Made by a program: the position numbers and the translations under genes. Positions 15,357 through 24,994 of a stretch of 64,000 bases of DNA are shown here, one piece after another. Source of the DNA: Niabella ginsenosidivorans. Its GTDB lineage: Bacteria > Bacteroidota > Bacteroidia > Chitinophagales > Chitinophagaceae. Under the pieces are notes generated by a model, which made no database searches, had not been told where the DNA came from, and worked only from the letters and a program-made list of their open reading frames with translations. Location: positions 434,001 to 498,000 of the forward strand of contig NZ_CP015772.1 of the NCBI RefSeq assembly GCF_001654455.1. The letters run 5' to 3'. Numbering within the stretch: position 1 is the first letter of the stretch; the number at the start of each line of letters is the position of its first letter.

Positions 15357-18320
15357 ATGAGAAAGATCTTATTTTTTTATTTAGGATTGCTGTTTTCTAT
15401 TGTGAGTTACTCGCAAACAGATGTGAAGGGGACAGTTAAAAATGCCGATTCCGGTGAACCGATCCCCGGGGCAAGTATTGTAGTAAAAGGTACCAGGCAG
15501 GGAGTGATTTCAGGGGAAGACGGACGCTTTTCGCTAAAAGTGCCTAAGGGATTTGATGCGCTGGAGGTTTCTGCTGTTACTTTTTTAACGCAGGAAGTAA
15601 CAGTGGCCCCGGAACTGGATATACGCTTGAAAACGAGCGGCAGCACAGATCTGAACGAAGTTATGGTTGTTGGGTATGGTACCAAAATAAAAAGGGATGT
15701 TACTTCCTCAATCAGCAGGGTCAGTGCAAAAGATTTTGAAGAGCAACCGGTCAGTAGTTTTGAGCAGGCGCTGCAGGGGCGGGCATCTGGTGTTTTTATT
15801 AATTCCGGCAGTGGCAAGCTGGGGCAGGGGTTAAAAATAAGGGTAAGAGGGATCTCTTCCATTTCTGCCGGTCAGCAGCCTTTTGTGGTTATAGATGGGG
15901 TTCCGGTGGTTAACCAGCAGCTGAGCAGTTCCGATGAGCCGGACAATCCGCTGGCCACATTGAACCCGGATGATATAGAAAGTATTGAAGTTCTGAAAGA
16001 TGCCTCTTCAGCCGCCATATATGGCGCCCGCGCTTCCAATGGGGTGATTCTGGTTACCACAAAAAGCGGAAAACAGGGTAAAACAAAAGTAAATATTGGT
16101 ATATCCAACGGATGGTCTACCCCCACACATTATCAGCAGTTTTTGAACGCAGACCAGTACAGGGAACTGTTCACGGCAGCGGCTGAAAATGCGGGATATA
16201 ATGCTGCTGATGAGTTTGCATCCGAAACAGGTACAGATGACTGGAACAGCAATAATAACACCAACTGGGCAAAAGCAGCGTTTCAAAACGGGTATGTACG
16301 GCAATATACCGCTTCAGTATCGGGAGGTGATGCACGCACCCGTTTCCTTGCAAGTGCCAGTTATAATGATCAGAAAGGGATCATTATCGGAAACCGGCTA
16401 ACCAGGGCAACCGGCAGGATAAACCTGGAGCATGATCTGAATAAGATTTTTAAGGTAGGGGCTAATATTTCGCTGAACCAGACCAATAATTACCGGGTCA
16501 GCAGTGATAACGCTTTTAGTAACCCGGTTCAGCTAAATGCATTGCCTCCTATACAGCCTATGTATGATCCGGCTACCGGATTACTGAACAGGAATACGCT
16601 TTATTACAATAGTCTGATTGAAGTGGAAGGAAATAACCGGAACTGGAACAAGATCTACCGTACAACAAGCAGTGCATTTATTGAAGCGAATATTCTTCCA
16701 AACCTGAAATTCCGCAGCCAGAATGGTATTGACTGGACAAACTTGCAGGAATCGAATTTCCTTGGCAGGCGCACTGAGGACGGCGCTCCCGGCGGCTATA
16801 GTTATGAAGGGCAAACCACCAGTTCAATATTTACAACCACTAATACCCTGTCCTGGTTAAAATCTTTTGCCAAAACCGATGTGGATGCTCTTGCGGGAAT
16901 TGAATATCAGAACGGGAAAGTAAGCGGAGAGAATGTGACCGGCCGGGCATTTCCAAGTGATAAATTTACAAGAATAGCGAGTGCTGCTATTATTACAGGT
17001 GGCTCCTCAACAGCCACCCAATACCGGTTTATGTCTTATTTTTTCAGATCTAACTTCAAATTTGATGAGAAGTACCTGCTGAGCGCAAGTGTTCGTGCCG
17101 ATGGATCTTCAAGGTTTAGTAAAAATAAACCTTACGGGGTATTTCCCGCTGTTTCTGCGGGATGGATTATTTCGCAGGAAAATTTCTTAAAAGAATCGAA
17201 AGCGCTCAGTTTTCTGAAACTGAGATCCAGCTATGGCAGAACGGGCAATGCAGAAATCGGGAACTTTAGCTCGCTGACATTGTTTGAAAGTTCTCCTTAT
17301 GCAAATATTGCGGGTATTATAGCTTCCCAGGTAGGCGATCCCAACCTGAGCTGGGAAAAAACAGATCAGTTTGATTTAGGCCTTGATTTTGGCTTTTTGA
17401 ATAACCGCATCTCTGGTGAAGTGGATTATTTCTTTAAGAAAACAAAAGACCTGCTGCTGGATATTCCACTGCCATCTGTAAACGGTTTTACCGTTATTAC
17501 AAAAAATATAGGTGATATGCAGAATAAGGGCTGGGAGTTTGTGCTGAATGCGGATGTGATAAGAAATGCGGCTTTTAAGTGGACTACCTCCTTTAATATA
17601 TCTACTTACAGAAATAAAGTAACAAGGCTGGTAGCTCCCGTACAGCCTACTGACCGAAATGTAGGCCGGTTAGCTGTGGGGGCTCCTTTCGGGCAATTCT
17701 ATACCAAAAAATATATGGGTGTGGACCCGGATAACGGGGATGCGCTGTATATGAAGGCGGACGGAACCACCACTAATGATTACGGGCTGGCAGTAGATAC
17801 CGTTGTGGGCAACCCGAACCCTGATTATTATGGCGGGTGGAATAATAAGATCTCCTATAAAGGTTTTGACCTCGATATCTTAACCCAGTTTGTAAAAGGG
17901 GGTGATATCTTTAACCTGGCAGGGATCTTCCAGTCGGTAAATGGTGACTATTTTGATAACCAAACAGTGGATCAAATGAACTATTGGAAAAAGCCGGGGG
18001 ATGTTACGAATGTTCCGCAACCAAGGTTGTACGAAGGCAACGGCACCAATAAAAGCAGCCGGTGGGTACAGGATGGGTCCTATTTCCGTTTAAAATCTGT
18101 TACGTTGAGCTACAGTTTGCCCAGGCAGCTTGCCGGTAAAGTAAAAGCCAGTAATATTAAATTGTTTTTGTCTGGGCAAAACCTTTTGACATTAACCAAG
18201 TATAAAGGTTACGACCCTGAAGTCAATACCCAGTTTATCGGTTCTGTAAACCTCAATCACGATTTTTATACTCCCCCCCTGGCCAAAACGTTTTTGATAG
18301 GCCTGAATGTTGATTTATAA
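15357..18320 (+). CDS. SusC/RagA-type TonB-linked outer-membrane protein
   Basis: A 987-residue TonB-dependent importer. It has a signal peptide (MRKILFFYLGLLFSIVSYSQ), a carboxypeptidase-regulatory-like domain (about 22-105; VKGTVKNADSGEPIPGASIVVKGT), a TonB-interacting segment ahead of the plug (VMVVGYGTKIKRDVTSSISRV), the plug with IRVRGISSISAGQQPFVVIDG and DASSAAIYGARASNGVILVTTK, and a long barrel ending FLIGLNVDL. SusC proteins form the import pore beneath a SusD lid. No sigma/anti-sigma pair or hybrid sensor is adjacent, so regulation is not evident here. It is followed after 24 bases by its SusD partner. Confidence 0.95.
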   Translation: MRKILFFYLGLLFSIVSYSQTDVKGTVKNADSGEPIPGASIVVKGTRQGVISGEDGRFSLKVPKGFDALEVSAVTFLTQEVTVAPELDIRLKTSGSTDLNEVMVVGYGTKIKRDVTSSISRVSAKDFEEQPVSSFEQALQGRASGVFINSGSGKLGQGLKIRVRGISSISAGQQPFVVIDGVPVVNQQLSSSDEPDNPLATLNPDDIESIEVLKDASSAAIYGARASNGVILVTTKSGKQGKTKVNIGISNGWSTPTHYQQFLNADQYRELFTAAAENAGYNAADEFASETGTDDWNSNNNTNWAKAAFQNGYVRQYTASVSGGDARTRFLASASYNDQKGIIIGNRLTRATGRINLEHDLNKIFKVGANISLNQTNNYRVSSDNAFSNPVQLNALPPIQPMYDPATGLLNRNTLYYNSLIEVEGNNRNWNKIYRTTSSAFIEANILPNLKFRSQNGIDWTNLQESNFLGRRTEDGAPGGYSYEGQTTSSIFTTTNTLSWLKSFAKTDVDALAGIEYQNGKVSGENVTGRAFPSDKFTRIASAAIITGGSSTATQYRFMSYFFRSNFKFDEKYLLSASVRADGSSRFSKNKPYGVFPAVSAGWIISQENFLKESKALSFLKLRSSYGRTGNAEIGNFSSLTLFESSPYANIAGIIASQVGDPNLSWEKTDQFDLGLDFGFLNNRISGEVDYFFKKTKDLLLDIPLPSVNGFTVITKNIGDMQNKGWEFVLNADVIRNAAFKWTTSFNISTYRNKVTRLVAPVQPTDRNVGRLAVGAPFGQFYTKKYMGVDPDNGDALYMKADGTTTNDYGLAVDTVVGNPNPDYYGGWNNKISYKGFDLDILTQFVKGGDIFNLAGIFQSVNGDYFDNQTVDQMNYWKKPGDVTNVPQPRLYEGNGTNKSSRWVQDGSYFRLKSVTLSYSLPRQLAGKVKASNIKLFLSGQNLLTLTKYKGYDPEVNTQFIGSVNLNHDFYTPPLAKTFLIGLNVDL

Positions 18321-18344
18321 TCTGACTCACTAAAAAACAAAGAA

Positions 18345-19721
18345 ATGAGAAAAGTATTTTATATAATTGCAATGAGCTTTTGCCTGCTGATACAGTTCTC
18401 GTGTAAAAAAATCCTTGATGTTGCACCGGAGCAGTCCATCGAGGCTGGTAATGCTATTGAAAATGATCAGGATGTTGAGGCCTTGATCATAGGAGGGTAT
18501 TCCATTATGGGAAGAGGGTCCCTGTATGGCACCAACCTTTTGATGATCCCGGATCTGTTGGCAAGTGAAGACTATTGCTCATGGAGGGGCACCTTTGTGA
18601 GCTATGATGATATTTCATTAAAGCAGATGACCCCGGATAATGCAGACGTGACCCGTACCTGGACAGATGCATACGCCGCAATCAATAATGCAAATATTGT
18701 ATTGGAAAATATAGACAAGGTGCAGGATGAAGAATTAAAAAAGACCCTGCAGGGCGAAGCTTATTTTATCCGCGGGATCATGCACTTTGAATTGGTGCGG
18801 TTATATGCACTGCCCTGGGGCGCTACGCCCGGCAACAGCCAGATGGGTGTTGTAATTAAAACCACACCCACAACAACAGAAGACCAGGCCTTTTTGAAAA
18901 CACCGAGATCGTCTGTTGCAGAAGTATACAAACAGGTAATAGAAGACCTTCAGGCAGCCATTCAGGTATTGCCAGATGACAATGGCACAAGAGCCGATAA
19001 ATTTACAGCCTATGCTTTTTTGAGCAGGGTATATATGCAACAGCAGGACTATGTAAAAGCCCGTGATGCGGCATCGGAAGTAATCAAAAGCGGGAAGTAT
19101 AAAATGAATGCTTCCATTTCTGCAGTTTTTGCAAACAAAAATACTGATGAGTCAATCTGGGAAATTCAGCAGAATGAACAAAATAACGCGGGAGATGCCA
19201 ACGACGGCATGGCTACCTTTTATGCAAGCCTGGACGGGATCGGCCGTGCAGATGTACGTATTGATGCGGGTTTTATAGATACTTATCCCGCAGGTGATTA
19301 CAGGAGCACCGGGTGGTATTATGAAGGTACAGGCAGAAGGCCCGGGAATATGTACTGTTCAAAATGGCTTTCACCTTATCAAAACCTGCCGGTTGTGCGT
19401 ATTGCAGAAATGTACCTGAACCGTGCAGAATGTAATCAACGGTTGGGCACAACGGTTGGCGCCACTCCGCAGCAGGACCTGGCACAGATCCGGAATGAGA
19501 TCAGAGTGGGGCTGGATCCTGTGGTGAACCCCGGGCTTCAGGCGATACTGGATGAGCGGTTTCATGAACTGGCTTTTGAAGGAACCCGGATCCATGATCT
19601 GAGAAGGCTTCATTTGGCAACGGGTGATTTTGACTGGAATGCCAACGAACTGGTATTCCCGATCCCGCAGCGGGATGTGGATGCTTCTGAAAAAATAATT
19701 AAGCAGAACCCGGGGTACTGA
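18345..19721 (+). CDS. SusD/RagB family nutrient-binding outer-membrane lipoprotein
   Basis: A 458-residue partner of the SusC protein upstream. The N-terminus MRKVFYIIAMSFCLLIQFSCKK has a lipobox-like FSC with the acylated Cys at 20. TPR-like helices follow (EAYFIRGIMHFELVRLYALPWG and KFTAYAFLSRVYMQQQDYVKARDAASEVI), and the C-terminal RagB motif VVRIAEMYLNRAECNQRLG ... ILDERFHELAFEGTRIHDLRRL is clear. It sits on the cell surface and caps the SusC pore. At 458 residues it is on the short side for SusD. Because the next gene is a peptidase, the ligand is likelier a peptide than a glycan (inference). Confidence 0.94.
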   Translation: MRKVFYIIAMSFCLLIQFSCKKILDVAPEQSIEAGNAIENDQDVEALIIGGYSIMGRGSLYGTNLLMIPDLLASEDYCSWRGTFVSYDDISLKQMTPDNADVTRTWTDAYAAINNANIVLENIDKVQDEELKKTLQGEAYFIRGIMHFELVRLYALPWGATPGNSQMGVVIKTTPTTTEDQAFLKTPRSSVAEVYKQVIEDLQAAIQVLPDDNGTRADKFTAYAFLSRVYMQQQDYVKARDAASEVIKSGKYKMNASISAVFANKNTDESIWEIQQNEQNNAGDANDGMATFYASLDGIGRADVRIDAGFIDTYPAGDYRSTGWYYEGTGRRPGNMYCSKWLSPYQNLPVVRIAEMYLNRAECNQRLGTTVGATPQQDLAQIRNEIRVGLDPVVNPGLQAILDERFHELAFEGTRIHDLRRLHLATGDFDWNANELVFPIPQRDVDASEKIIKQNPGY

Positions 19722-19919
19722 GTGCCTGTTTGAAAATTCGCCGGTAGTTTTCATATACCAGATTTTTCGCTGATCCCATCGGTCTTTCGCAGAAGGTACA
19801 GCATCAGCTATGAAACCATCTGGCATGCCCGGTCATCGGGAACGAAGGGCTGCGGGCACTGTATGCGCAAGCTATTAATTGTAAACAGGCCATAAAAAGC
19901 GCATCATTACAGAAAATTT

Positions 19920-22415
19920 ATGTTTAAAAGATTTTTTCTTCTTATTTCAGTTGGGTGGTATTGTACAAGCGGTTTTTCCCAGTTACAGGCGCCCGAAAGT
20001 TTTTTGGGCTATAAACCGGGTAACCGTTTTACACCGCATTACAGGTTAGTGGAGTATTTTAAGCATGTGGCCGCCAACAGCAAAATGGTGCAATTGTATC
20101 AGTATGGCGAAACCAATGAGCACCGGCCTTTGATAGTGGCTTATGTGGGGGAAGAGCAAAATCTGCAGCATATTGATGCAATCCGTCAAAAAAATCTGGC
20201 AATGGCTAACGGGCAGGCCCAGGCTGCCGGGGCGCCTGTTATTGTTTGGCTCAGCTATAATGTGCATGGTAATGAGCCGGCCTCATCTGAGGCCGCCATG
20301 CTTACTTTATACGAACTGGTAAACCCCGCCAATGCCGGAACGAAGGAATGGCTGAAAAATACACTGGTAATTATTGATCCCTGCCTGAACCCTGACGGCC
20401 GCGACCGGTATGTGAACTGGTATAATGGCGTTGTAGGCAAATCAGCCAACGCCTTCCCACAGGCACGGGAACACAGGGAGCCCTGGCCCCAGGGCAGAAG
20501 CAACCATTATAATTTTGACCTGAACCGCGACTGGGCCTGGCAAACACAGCAGGAAAGCCGGTACCGTGTGGCATTGTACAACCAATGGCTACCCCAGATA
20601 CACGTAGATTTTCACGAGCAGGGATACAATGCCCCCTATTATTTTGCTCCCGCGGCAGAACCCTACCACGATGTATTAACCAAATGGCAGCGCGATTTTC
20701 AGAAAGTGATCGGTAAAAACCACGCTAAGTATTTTGACCAGAAGGGTTGGCTATATTTTACCAAAGAGCGCTTTGATCTGTTTTACCCTTCCTATGGCGA
20801 TACATACCCGCTGTATAGCGGAGCAATAGGCATGACCTACGAGCAGGGCGGAATAAGTGCCGGGCTTGCCGTACAGGCCGGTGACGGAGATACCGTGACC
20901 CTGGTAAGCAGGGTGGCGCATCATGTTACTACCGGGTTAAGCACGGTGGAAACCGCATCAGCAAACGCAGCACAGCTGCTGCAGCAGTATAGCGATTATT
21001 TTGCAAACGCTGCTGAAGGCAAAACCGGCAGCTACAGGTCTTTTATTATTAAATACAGCAAAGCAGATGAACAAAAACTGGATGCGCTGAAAAAATTACT
21101 GACGAAAAACAGTATCCGCTATGGTACTGCCACCGGAAGCGGAAAAGGGTGGAATTACGATACCCGCAGGGAAGAAACCTTCTCCATTGAAAAAAAGGAT
21201 ATAGTGGTCAGCACCCGGCAGCCCAGATCCGCACTGATACAGGTGTTGTTTGAACCGGAATCAAGGCTTACCGATTCTGTAACCTATGACATTACTGCCT
21301 GGGCACTTCCTTATGCCTATGGTCTAAAAGGCTATGCCTCCAGACAGGTCTTTACCGTTAATGCCGTTACTGCCAACGATGAGGTACGGGGGGGTATAAA
21401 TGAGGCTTATGGGTACGTAATGCCCTGGGGAATGAATACCGCCAGGGCTGCGGCACAGTTGCTGCAAAACCGGGTAAAACTGCGGATTGCGGAAAACGAT
21501 TTTACGTTCAATCATCAGAAGTTCTCAAAAGGCGCTGTGATCATTTTAAAAACAGGCAATAACCTGCCTTCAAGCGACCTGCTTGCAAAGGTGAAGGCCG
21601 CAGCAGATAGCAATATGGTTCCCGTATCTGCCGTAAGCACGGGCATGGTAGATACAGGATTTGATTTTGGAAGCCCTTCAGTACGGGCTGTTAAAGCGCC
21701 GCGGGTAGTGCTGGTAACGGGGCCGGAAGCCAGTGCCTATGCTGCTGGTGAAGTGTGGAGTTTTTTTGATAATGAATTAAAATATCCCGTTAGCCTGGTA
21801 AACAGTAACGACCTCAATAAACTGAATCTGGGCAATGTGGATGTGATCATTGTACCTGATGGCAATTATGATTTTCTTTCCGGCAAAGAATCATCGGCCT
21901 TTATTGCAGCCTGGGTAAGAAACGGGGGACGACTGATTGCGCTGGAAAGCGCGGTGACCCAATTGTCAAAACTGGACTGGTGCAGCCTGAAACTCAAGGA
22001 GGACAGCGCCTCCCGGAAAGACAGTATTATAAAGCCATCTGTATTTGGCAGCCGTGAGCGGGAAGAGGTTTCTGAAACCACACCCGGATCCATATACAGG
22101 GTAAGGGTTGATAATACGCACCCGCTGATGTTTGGTTATCCGGACTACTACTATACATTGAAGATGGACAATAAGATTTACAGGCCTATTGCAAAAGACG
22201 GATGGAATGTGGGCATCATCAATTCAGATAATAAGATGTCCGGGTTCACCGGAACGAAATTATTAAAAAAAATGAAAGACGGCGTTCTGTTTGCCGTACA
22301 GGATCTTGGTAAGGGAAACATCATTTATCTGACGGATGATGTGCTGTTCCGGAACTTCTGGGAAAATGGGAAGCTGCTATTTACAAATGCAGTGTTCCTG
22401 GTTGGGGAAGATTGA
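19920..22415 (+). CDS. M14 family zinc carboxypeptidase, secreted
   Basis: An 831-residue secreted metallopeptidase. After a signal peptide (FFLLISVGWYCTSGFSQ), the M14 domain carries the zinc motif H-x-x-E in NVHGNEPASSEAAM, the NPDGRDRYVNW segment, FDLNRDW with the substrate-binding Asn-Arg, the third zinc ligand in HVDFHEQGY, and TYEQGG with the probable catalytic Glu. A long C-terminal region (about residues 560-831) has a glutamine-amidotransferase-like DUF4350 flavour (VVLVTGPEASAYAAGEVWSFFD; AWVRNGGRLIALE). It follows SusCD by about 200 bases and probably trims the peptide they import. Confidence 0.9.
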   Translation: MFKRFFLLISVGWYCTSGFSQLQAPESFLGYKPGNRFTPHYRLVEYFKHVAANSKMVQLYQYGETNEHRPLIVAYVGEEQNLQHIDAIRQKNLAMANGQAQAAGAPVIVWLSYNVHGNEPASSEAAMLTLYELVNPANAGTKEWLKNTLVIIDPCLNPDGRDRYVNWYNGVVGKSANAFPQAREHREPWPQGRSNHYNFDLNRDWAWQTQQESRYRVALYNQWLPQIHVDFHEQGYNAPYYFAPAAEPYHDVLTKWQRDFQKVIGKNHAKYFDQKGWLYFTKERFDLFYPSYGDTYPLYSGAIGMTYEQGGISAGLAVQAGDGDTVTLVSRVAHHVTTGLSTVETASANAAQLLQQYSDYFANAAEGKTGSYRSFIIKYSKADEQKLDALKKLLTKNSIRYGTATGSGKGWNYDTRREETFSIEKKDIVVSTRQPRSALIQVLFEPESRLTDSVTYDITAWALPYAYGLKGYASRQVFTVNAVTANDEVRGGINEAYGYVMPWGMNTARAAAQLLQNRVKLRIAENDFTFNHQKFSKGAVIILKTGNNLPSSDLLAKVKAAADSNMVPVSAVSTGMVDTGFDFGSPSVRAVKAPRVVLVTGPEASAYAAGEVWSFFDNELKYPVSLVNSNDLNKLNLGNVDVIIVPDGNYDFLSGKESSAFIAAWVRNGGRLIALESAVTQLSKLDWCSLKLKEDSASRKDSIIKPSVFGSREREEVSETTPGSIYRVRVDNTHPLMFGYPDYYYTLKMDNKIYRPIAKDGWNVGIINSDNKMSGFTGTKLLKKMKDGVLFAVQDLGKGNIIYLTDDVLFRNFWENGKLLFTNAVFLVGED

Positions 22416-22483
22416 TTGTTACCGGTTATATCCGTAAAAGCATGAAGGCAGTTGCTTGTCAGCAATGCTATCAGGATAAAAAA

Positions 22484-22687
22484 TCAGCACAGGGAGCCCT
22501 GGCCGATATTTTTTAGACTGAATGCCCAGAACCGCGGAATTGTTACGATCATTTGCCGGAAGGGGTCCTGTGCCGCTTTGCCAGGCGCATCTGGAACCGG
22601 CTGGTTCTTATTTATTTTTTGAGATGTACAGTAACCCTGTTCATTGATCGTTAGCTTTGTTGCTGCTTTTGTTTTTCCGTTGCTCAT
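22484..22687 (-). CDS. small hypothetical protein, 67 aa
   Basis: I do not recognise this protein. It is basic and polar in its first half (MSNGKTKAATKLTINEQGY) with a proline-rich middle. The start at 22687 was chosen because a TAnnTTTG element (22708-22715) lies just upstream; an in-frame ATG at 22732 would overlap that promoter. The gene is supported mainly by sharing an unusual promoter layout with the DinB gene at 14702; coding evidence by itself is weak. Confidence 0.4.
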   Translation of the reverse strand: MSNGKTKAATKLTINEQGYCTSQKINKNQPVPDAPGKAAQDPFRQMIVTIPRFWAFSLKNIGQGSLC

Positions 22688-22707
22688 ATCTGTTGCTTTA
22701 ATAAATT

Positions 22708-22742
22708 CAAAGCTAAAACAGACAGGTGACAAGGGATTGTCA
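22708..22742 (-). promoter_or_regulatory. dyad-controlled promoter of the 67-aa gene
   Basis: On the minus strand TAGCTTTG (22708-22715) matches TAnnTTTG, and TGACAAGGGATTGTCA (22727-22742) lies 11 bases upstream. Spacing, dyad arms and the adjoining GCAG are the same as at 15219-15253. Confidence 0.6.
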
Positions 22743-22818
22743 GCAGGAACAGCTGTTTTTTAAAATCGTTTTATCCTATATGTCTGATCTGTTTGAAAAA
22801 GACCGGCTTTGGGGTGTT

Positions 22819-23538
22819 TTATATCCATTGTGCAAACTGTCGCGCATTTTCTATTGCGGCCGTTCCCCATGTATTGTTAAAGAATACATAGGCTTCCTTT
22901 AAATACTGTGCGGCATGTATTGTTTCAAATACCTTTTTTAACGTCTTTTGCGGGTATGCAGACTTATAGAGCACAGGCTTGCCATGAAAGCGGTAATAGG
23001 CAGTTGATGCATTTATAAAAACGGTATCGGGAATATTTCCGGGGTAGCTTTGACCGCAAAAAACAATATGCTGCTTTCCCAGCTCCTTAATGAGCGGTTG
23101 CCGGAACCAGGAATCGTGACGAAATTCAACGGCTACTTTCATATGAGGCGCAATGCTATTGATAAGCAGTTCCAGGCGCTCATCTGTATAGCTGAATTTT
23201 GGAGGGAACTGCATCAGCAGGATGCCCAGCTTTTCTTTCAGGCCCTTTGAAATATGCTGGTAAAAGTCAGTTAAAAGATCTTCGCAATTTTTAAGCTGGT
23301 GCAGATGGGTAATTAACCGGGGTACCTTCAGGCTGAATAAAAAGCTTTCCGGGCTTCCTGTGTACCAGTTTTTCAGGCTTTTGGAAGAAGGGGTTCTGTA
23401 AAAACTGGAATTGATTTCAATACTGTTAAACTGGGTACAGTAATAGGTGAACCAGTTTTTCTGAGCGAGCGGTTCCGGATAAAAATGACCTTTCCATTCC
23501 TTATAAGAAAAACCGGAACAACCGATGTACCATTTCAT
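22819..23538 (-). CDS. DUF72 (YecE-like) protein
   Basis: A 239-residue TIM-barrel-like DUF72 protein of unknown activity. Family marks are the start WYIGCSGFSYKEWKGHFYP, FNSIEINSSFYRTPSSKSLKNW, FLFSLKVPRLITH, LLMQFPPKFSY, VAVEFRHDSWF and the C-terminal AYVFFNNTWGTAAIENA. Length is normal. It lies alone between the 67-aa gene and ilvA on the minus strand. Confidence 0.93.
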   Translation of the reverse strand: MKWYIGCSGFSYKEWKGHFYPEPLAQKNWFTYYCTQFNSIEINSSFYRTPSSKSLKNWYTGSPESFLFSLKVPRLITHLHQLKNCEDLLTDFYQHISKGLKEKLGILLMQFPPKFSYTDERLELLINSIAPHMKVAVEFRHDSWFRQPLIKELGKQHIVFCGQSYPGNIPDTVFINASTAYYRFHGKPVLYKSAYPQKTLKKVFETIHAAQYLKEAYVFFNNTWGTAAIENARQFAQWI

Positions 23539-23699
23539 TGCTGATTACATGTTTAAAAGCTTAATTCATATATCGTACCAGGATTGTAAATATTGACAGG
23601 AACAAGCGGCGTGAAGACGCATAATAGTGCCGCAGTAATTTTACATGAATTTTGATGCGGATGGGCATATGACCAATATGCAAAAACAATAATGATTGA

Positions 23700-24938
23700 T
23701 TATACCAAATAACTGAAAAGGGTGTCATCCTTGTTCAATTCAGTGAATTCGATCTGCATTTTTTCGAGGTGCTCTATCAGGGGGAAATAGTCTTCCCGGT
23801 TCTTTAATTCAATACCAATTAAGGCGGGGCCGCTTTCCTTATTGGTCTTTTGCATGTATTCAAAGCGGGTAATATCGTCCGTCGGTCCCAGTACATCATT
23901 TACAAATTCCTTCAGGGCGCCCGGTCGCTGCGCAAAGTTGATCAGGAAATAATGTTTGAGCCCTTCATATTGTAAACTCCGTTCTTTTATTTCCTGCATC
24001 CGGTCAATATCATTATTGCTGCCGCTTACAATGCACACTACATTTTTACCCTTTATTTCATCTTTGATCAGGTCCAGCGCAGCTATCGACATGGCTCCTG
24101 CCGGTTCAGCCACAATGGCATCCTTATTATATAATTGTAATATAGTGGTACAGATCTTTCCTTCGGGCACCAGTAGCACCCTGTCTAAAATAGTTTTGCA
24201 CAGGTTAAAAGTGATATCCCCTACGCGCTTCACAGCAGCACCGTCTACAAAACGGTCAATATTTTTTAGTTCTACGGGATAACCGGCTTTTAATGCTTCG
24301 GTCATTGAAGGGGCGCCTTCCGGCTCAGCGCCAATGATCCTGGTTTGAGGACTTATGCTTTTTATAAAAGTACCCGCACCGGCACATAACCCACCGCCGC
24401 CAATGGGAATAATAATATAATCGATCTTTTTAAGCTGCTCCCAGGTTTCCACACCAACTGTAGCCTGGCCTTCAATTATTTTTTCATCATCAAAAGGATG
24501 AACAAAGGTCATATTATTTTCTGCCGTAAATTTTTTAGCTACGTTGGCGCAGTCATCATATGTGTCTCCGGTTAACCGGATCTCAATATTATCTCCTCCA
24601 AACATTTGGGTTTGCGTTATTTTTTGTTTGGGAGTGATGGAGGGCATAAAAATGATTCCCCGGATGTTTAATGCCTTGCAGCTGTAGGCAAAGCCCTGAG
24701 CGTGATTGCCGGCACTGGCACATACTACGCCGCATTCCAGCTTTTCTTTTGGCAAAGAGCTCATCATATTGTAGGCGCCCCGCAGTTTGTAGGAACGTAC
24801 CACCTGCAGATCTTCGCGTTTAAGATAAACAGCGCAATTATATTGCCTGGATAGGTTTTGATTGTATTGTAAAGGCGTATTGGCAACAATGCCTTTTAAC
24901 CGTTCAGTTGCTTTTTCAAATTCAATGCTCATGCCCAA
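23700..24938 (-). CDS. ilvA: threonine ammonia-lyase (threonine deaminase)
   Basis: A 412-residue PLP enzyme that converts threonine to 2-oxobutyrate, the first dedicated step of isoleucine synthesis. The PLP lysine is Lys51 in SYKLRGA, the glycine loop is IPIGGGGLCAGAG and the serine motif is VVCIVSGSNNDIDRM. A single ACT-like regulatory segment closes the protein (HYFLINFAQRPGALKEFVNDVLG), so it is a short, probably feedback-regulated biosynthetic form. Met3 (24932) is an alternative start. It lies about 2.2 kb downstream of ilvC on the same strand and completes the isoleucine pathway seen here. Confidence 0.95.
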   Translation of the reverse strand: MGMSIEFEKATERLKGIVANTPLQYNQNLSRQYNCAVYLKREDLQVVRSYKLRGAYNMMSSLPKEKLECGVVCASAGNHAQGFAYSCKALNIRGIIFMPSITPKQKITQTQMFGGDNIEIRLTGDTYDDCANVAKKFTAENNMTFVHPFDDEKIIEGQATVGVETWEQLKKIDYIIIPIGGGGLCAGAGTFIKSISPQTRIIGAEPEGAPSMTEALKAGYPVELKNIDRFVDGAAVKRVGDITFNLCKTILDRVLLVPEGKICTTILQLYNKDAIVAEPAGAMSIAALDLIKDEIKGKNVVCIVSGSNNDIDRMQEIKERSLQYEGLKHYFLINFAQRPGALKEFVNDVLGPTDDITRFEYMQKTNKESGPALIGIELKNREDYFPLIEHLEKMQIEFTELNKDDTLFSYLV

Positions 24939-24994
24939 AGGTAAAAGGAATAAAGGTTTTACGCTTGGAATCAGTATAATTTTATTATCTGATG

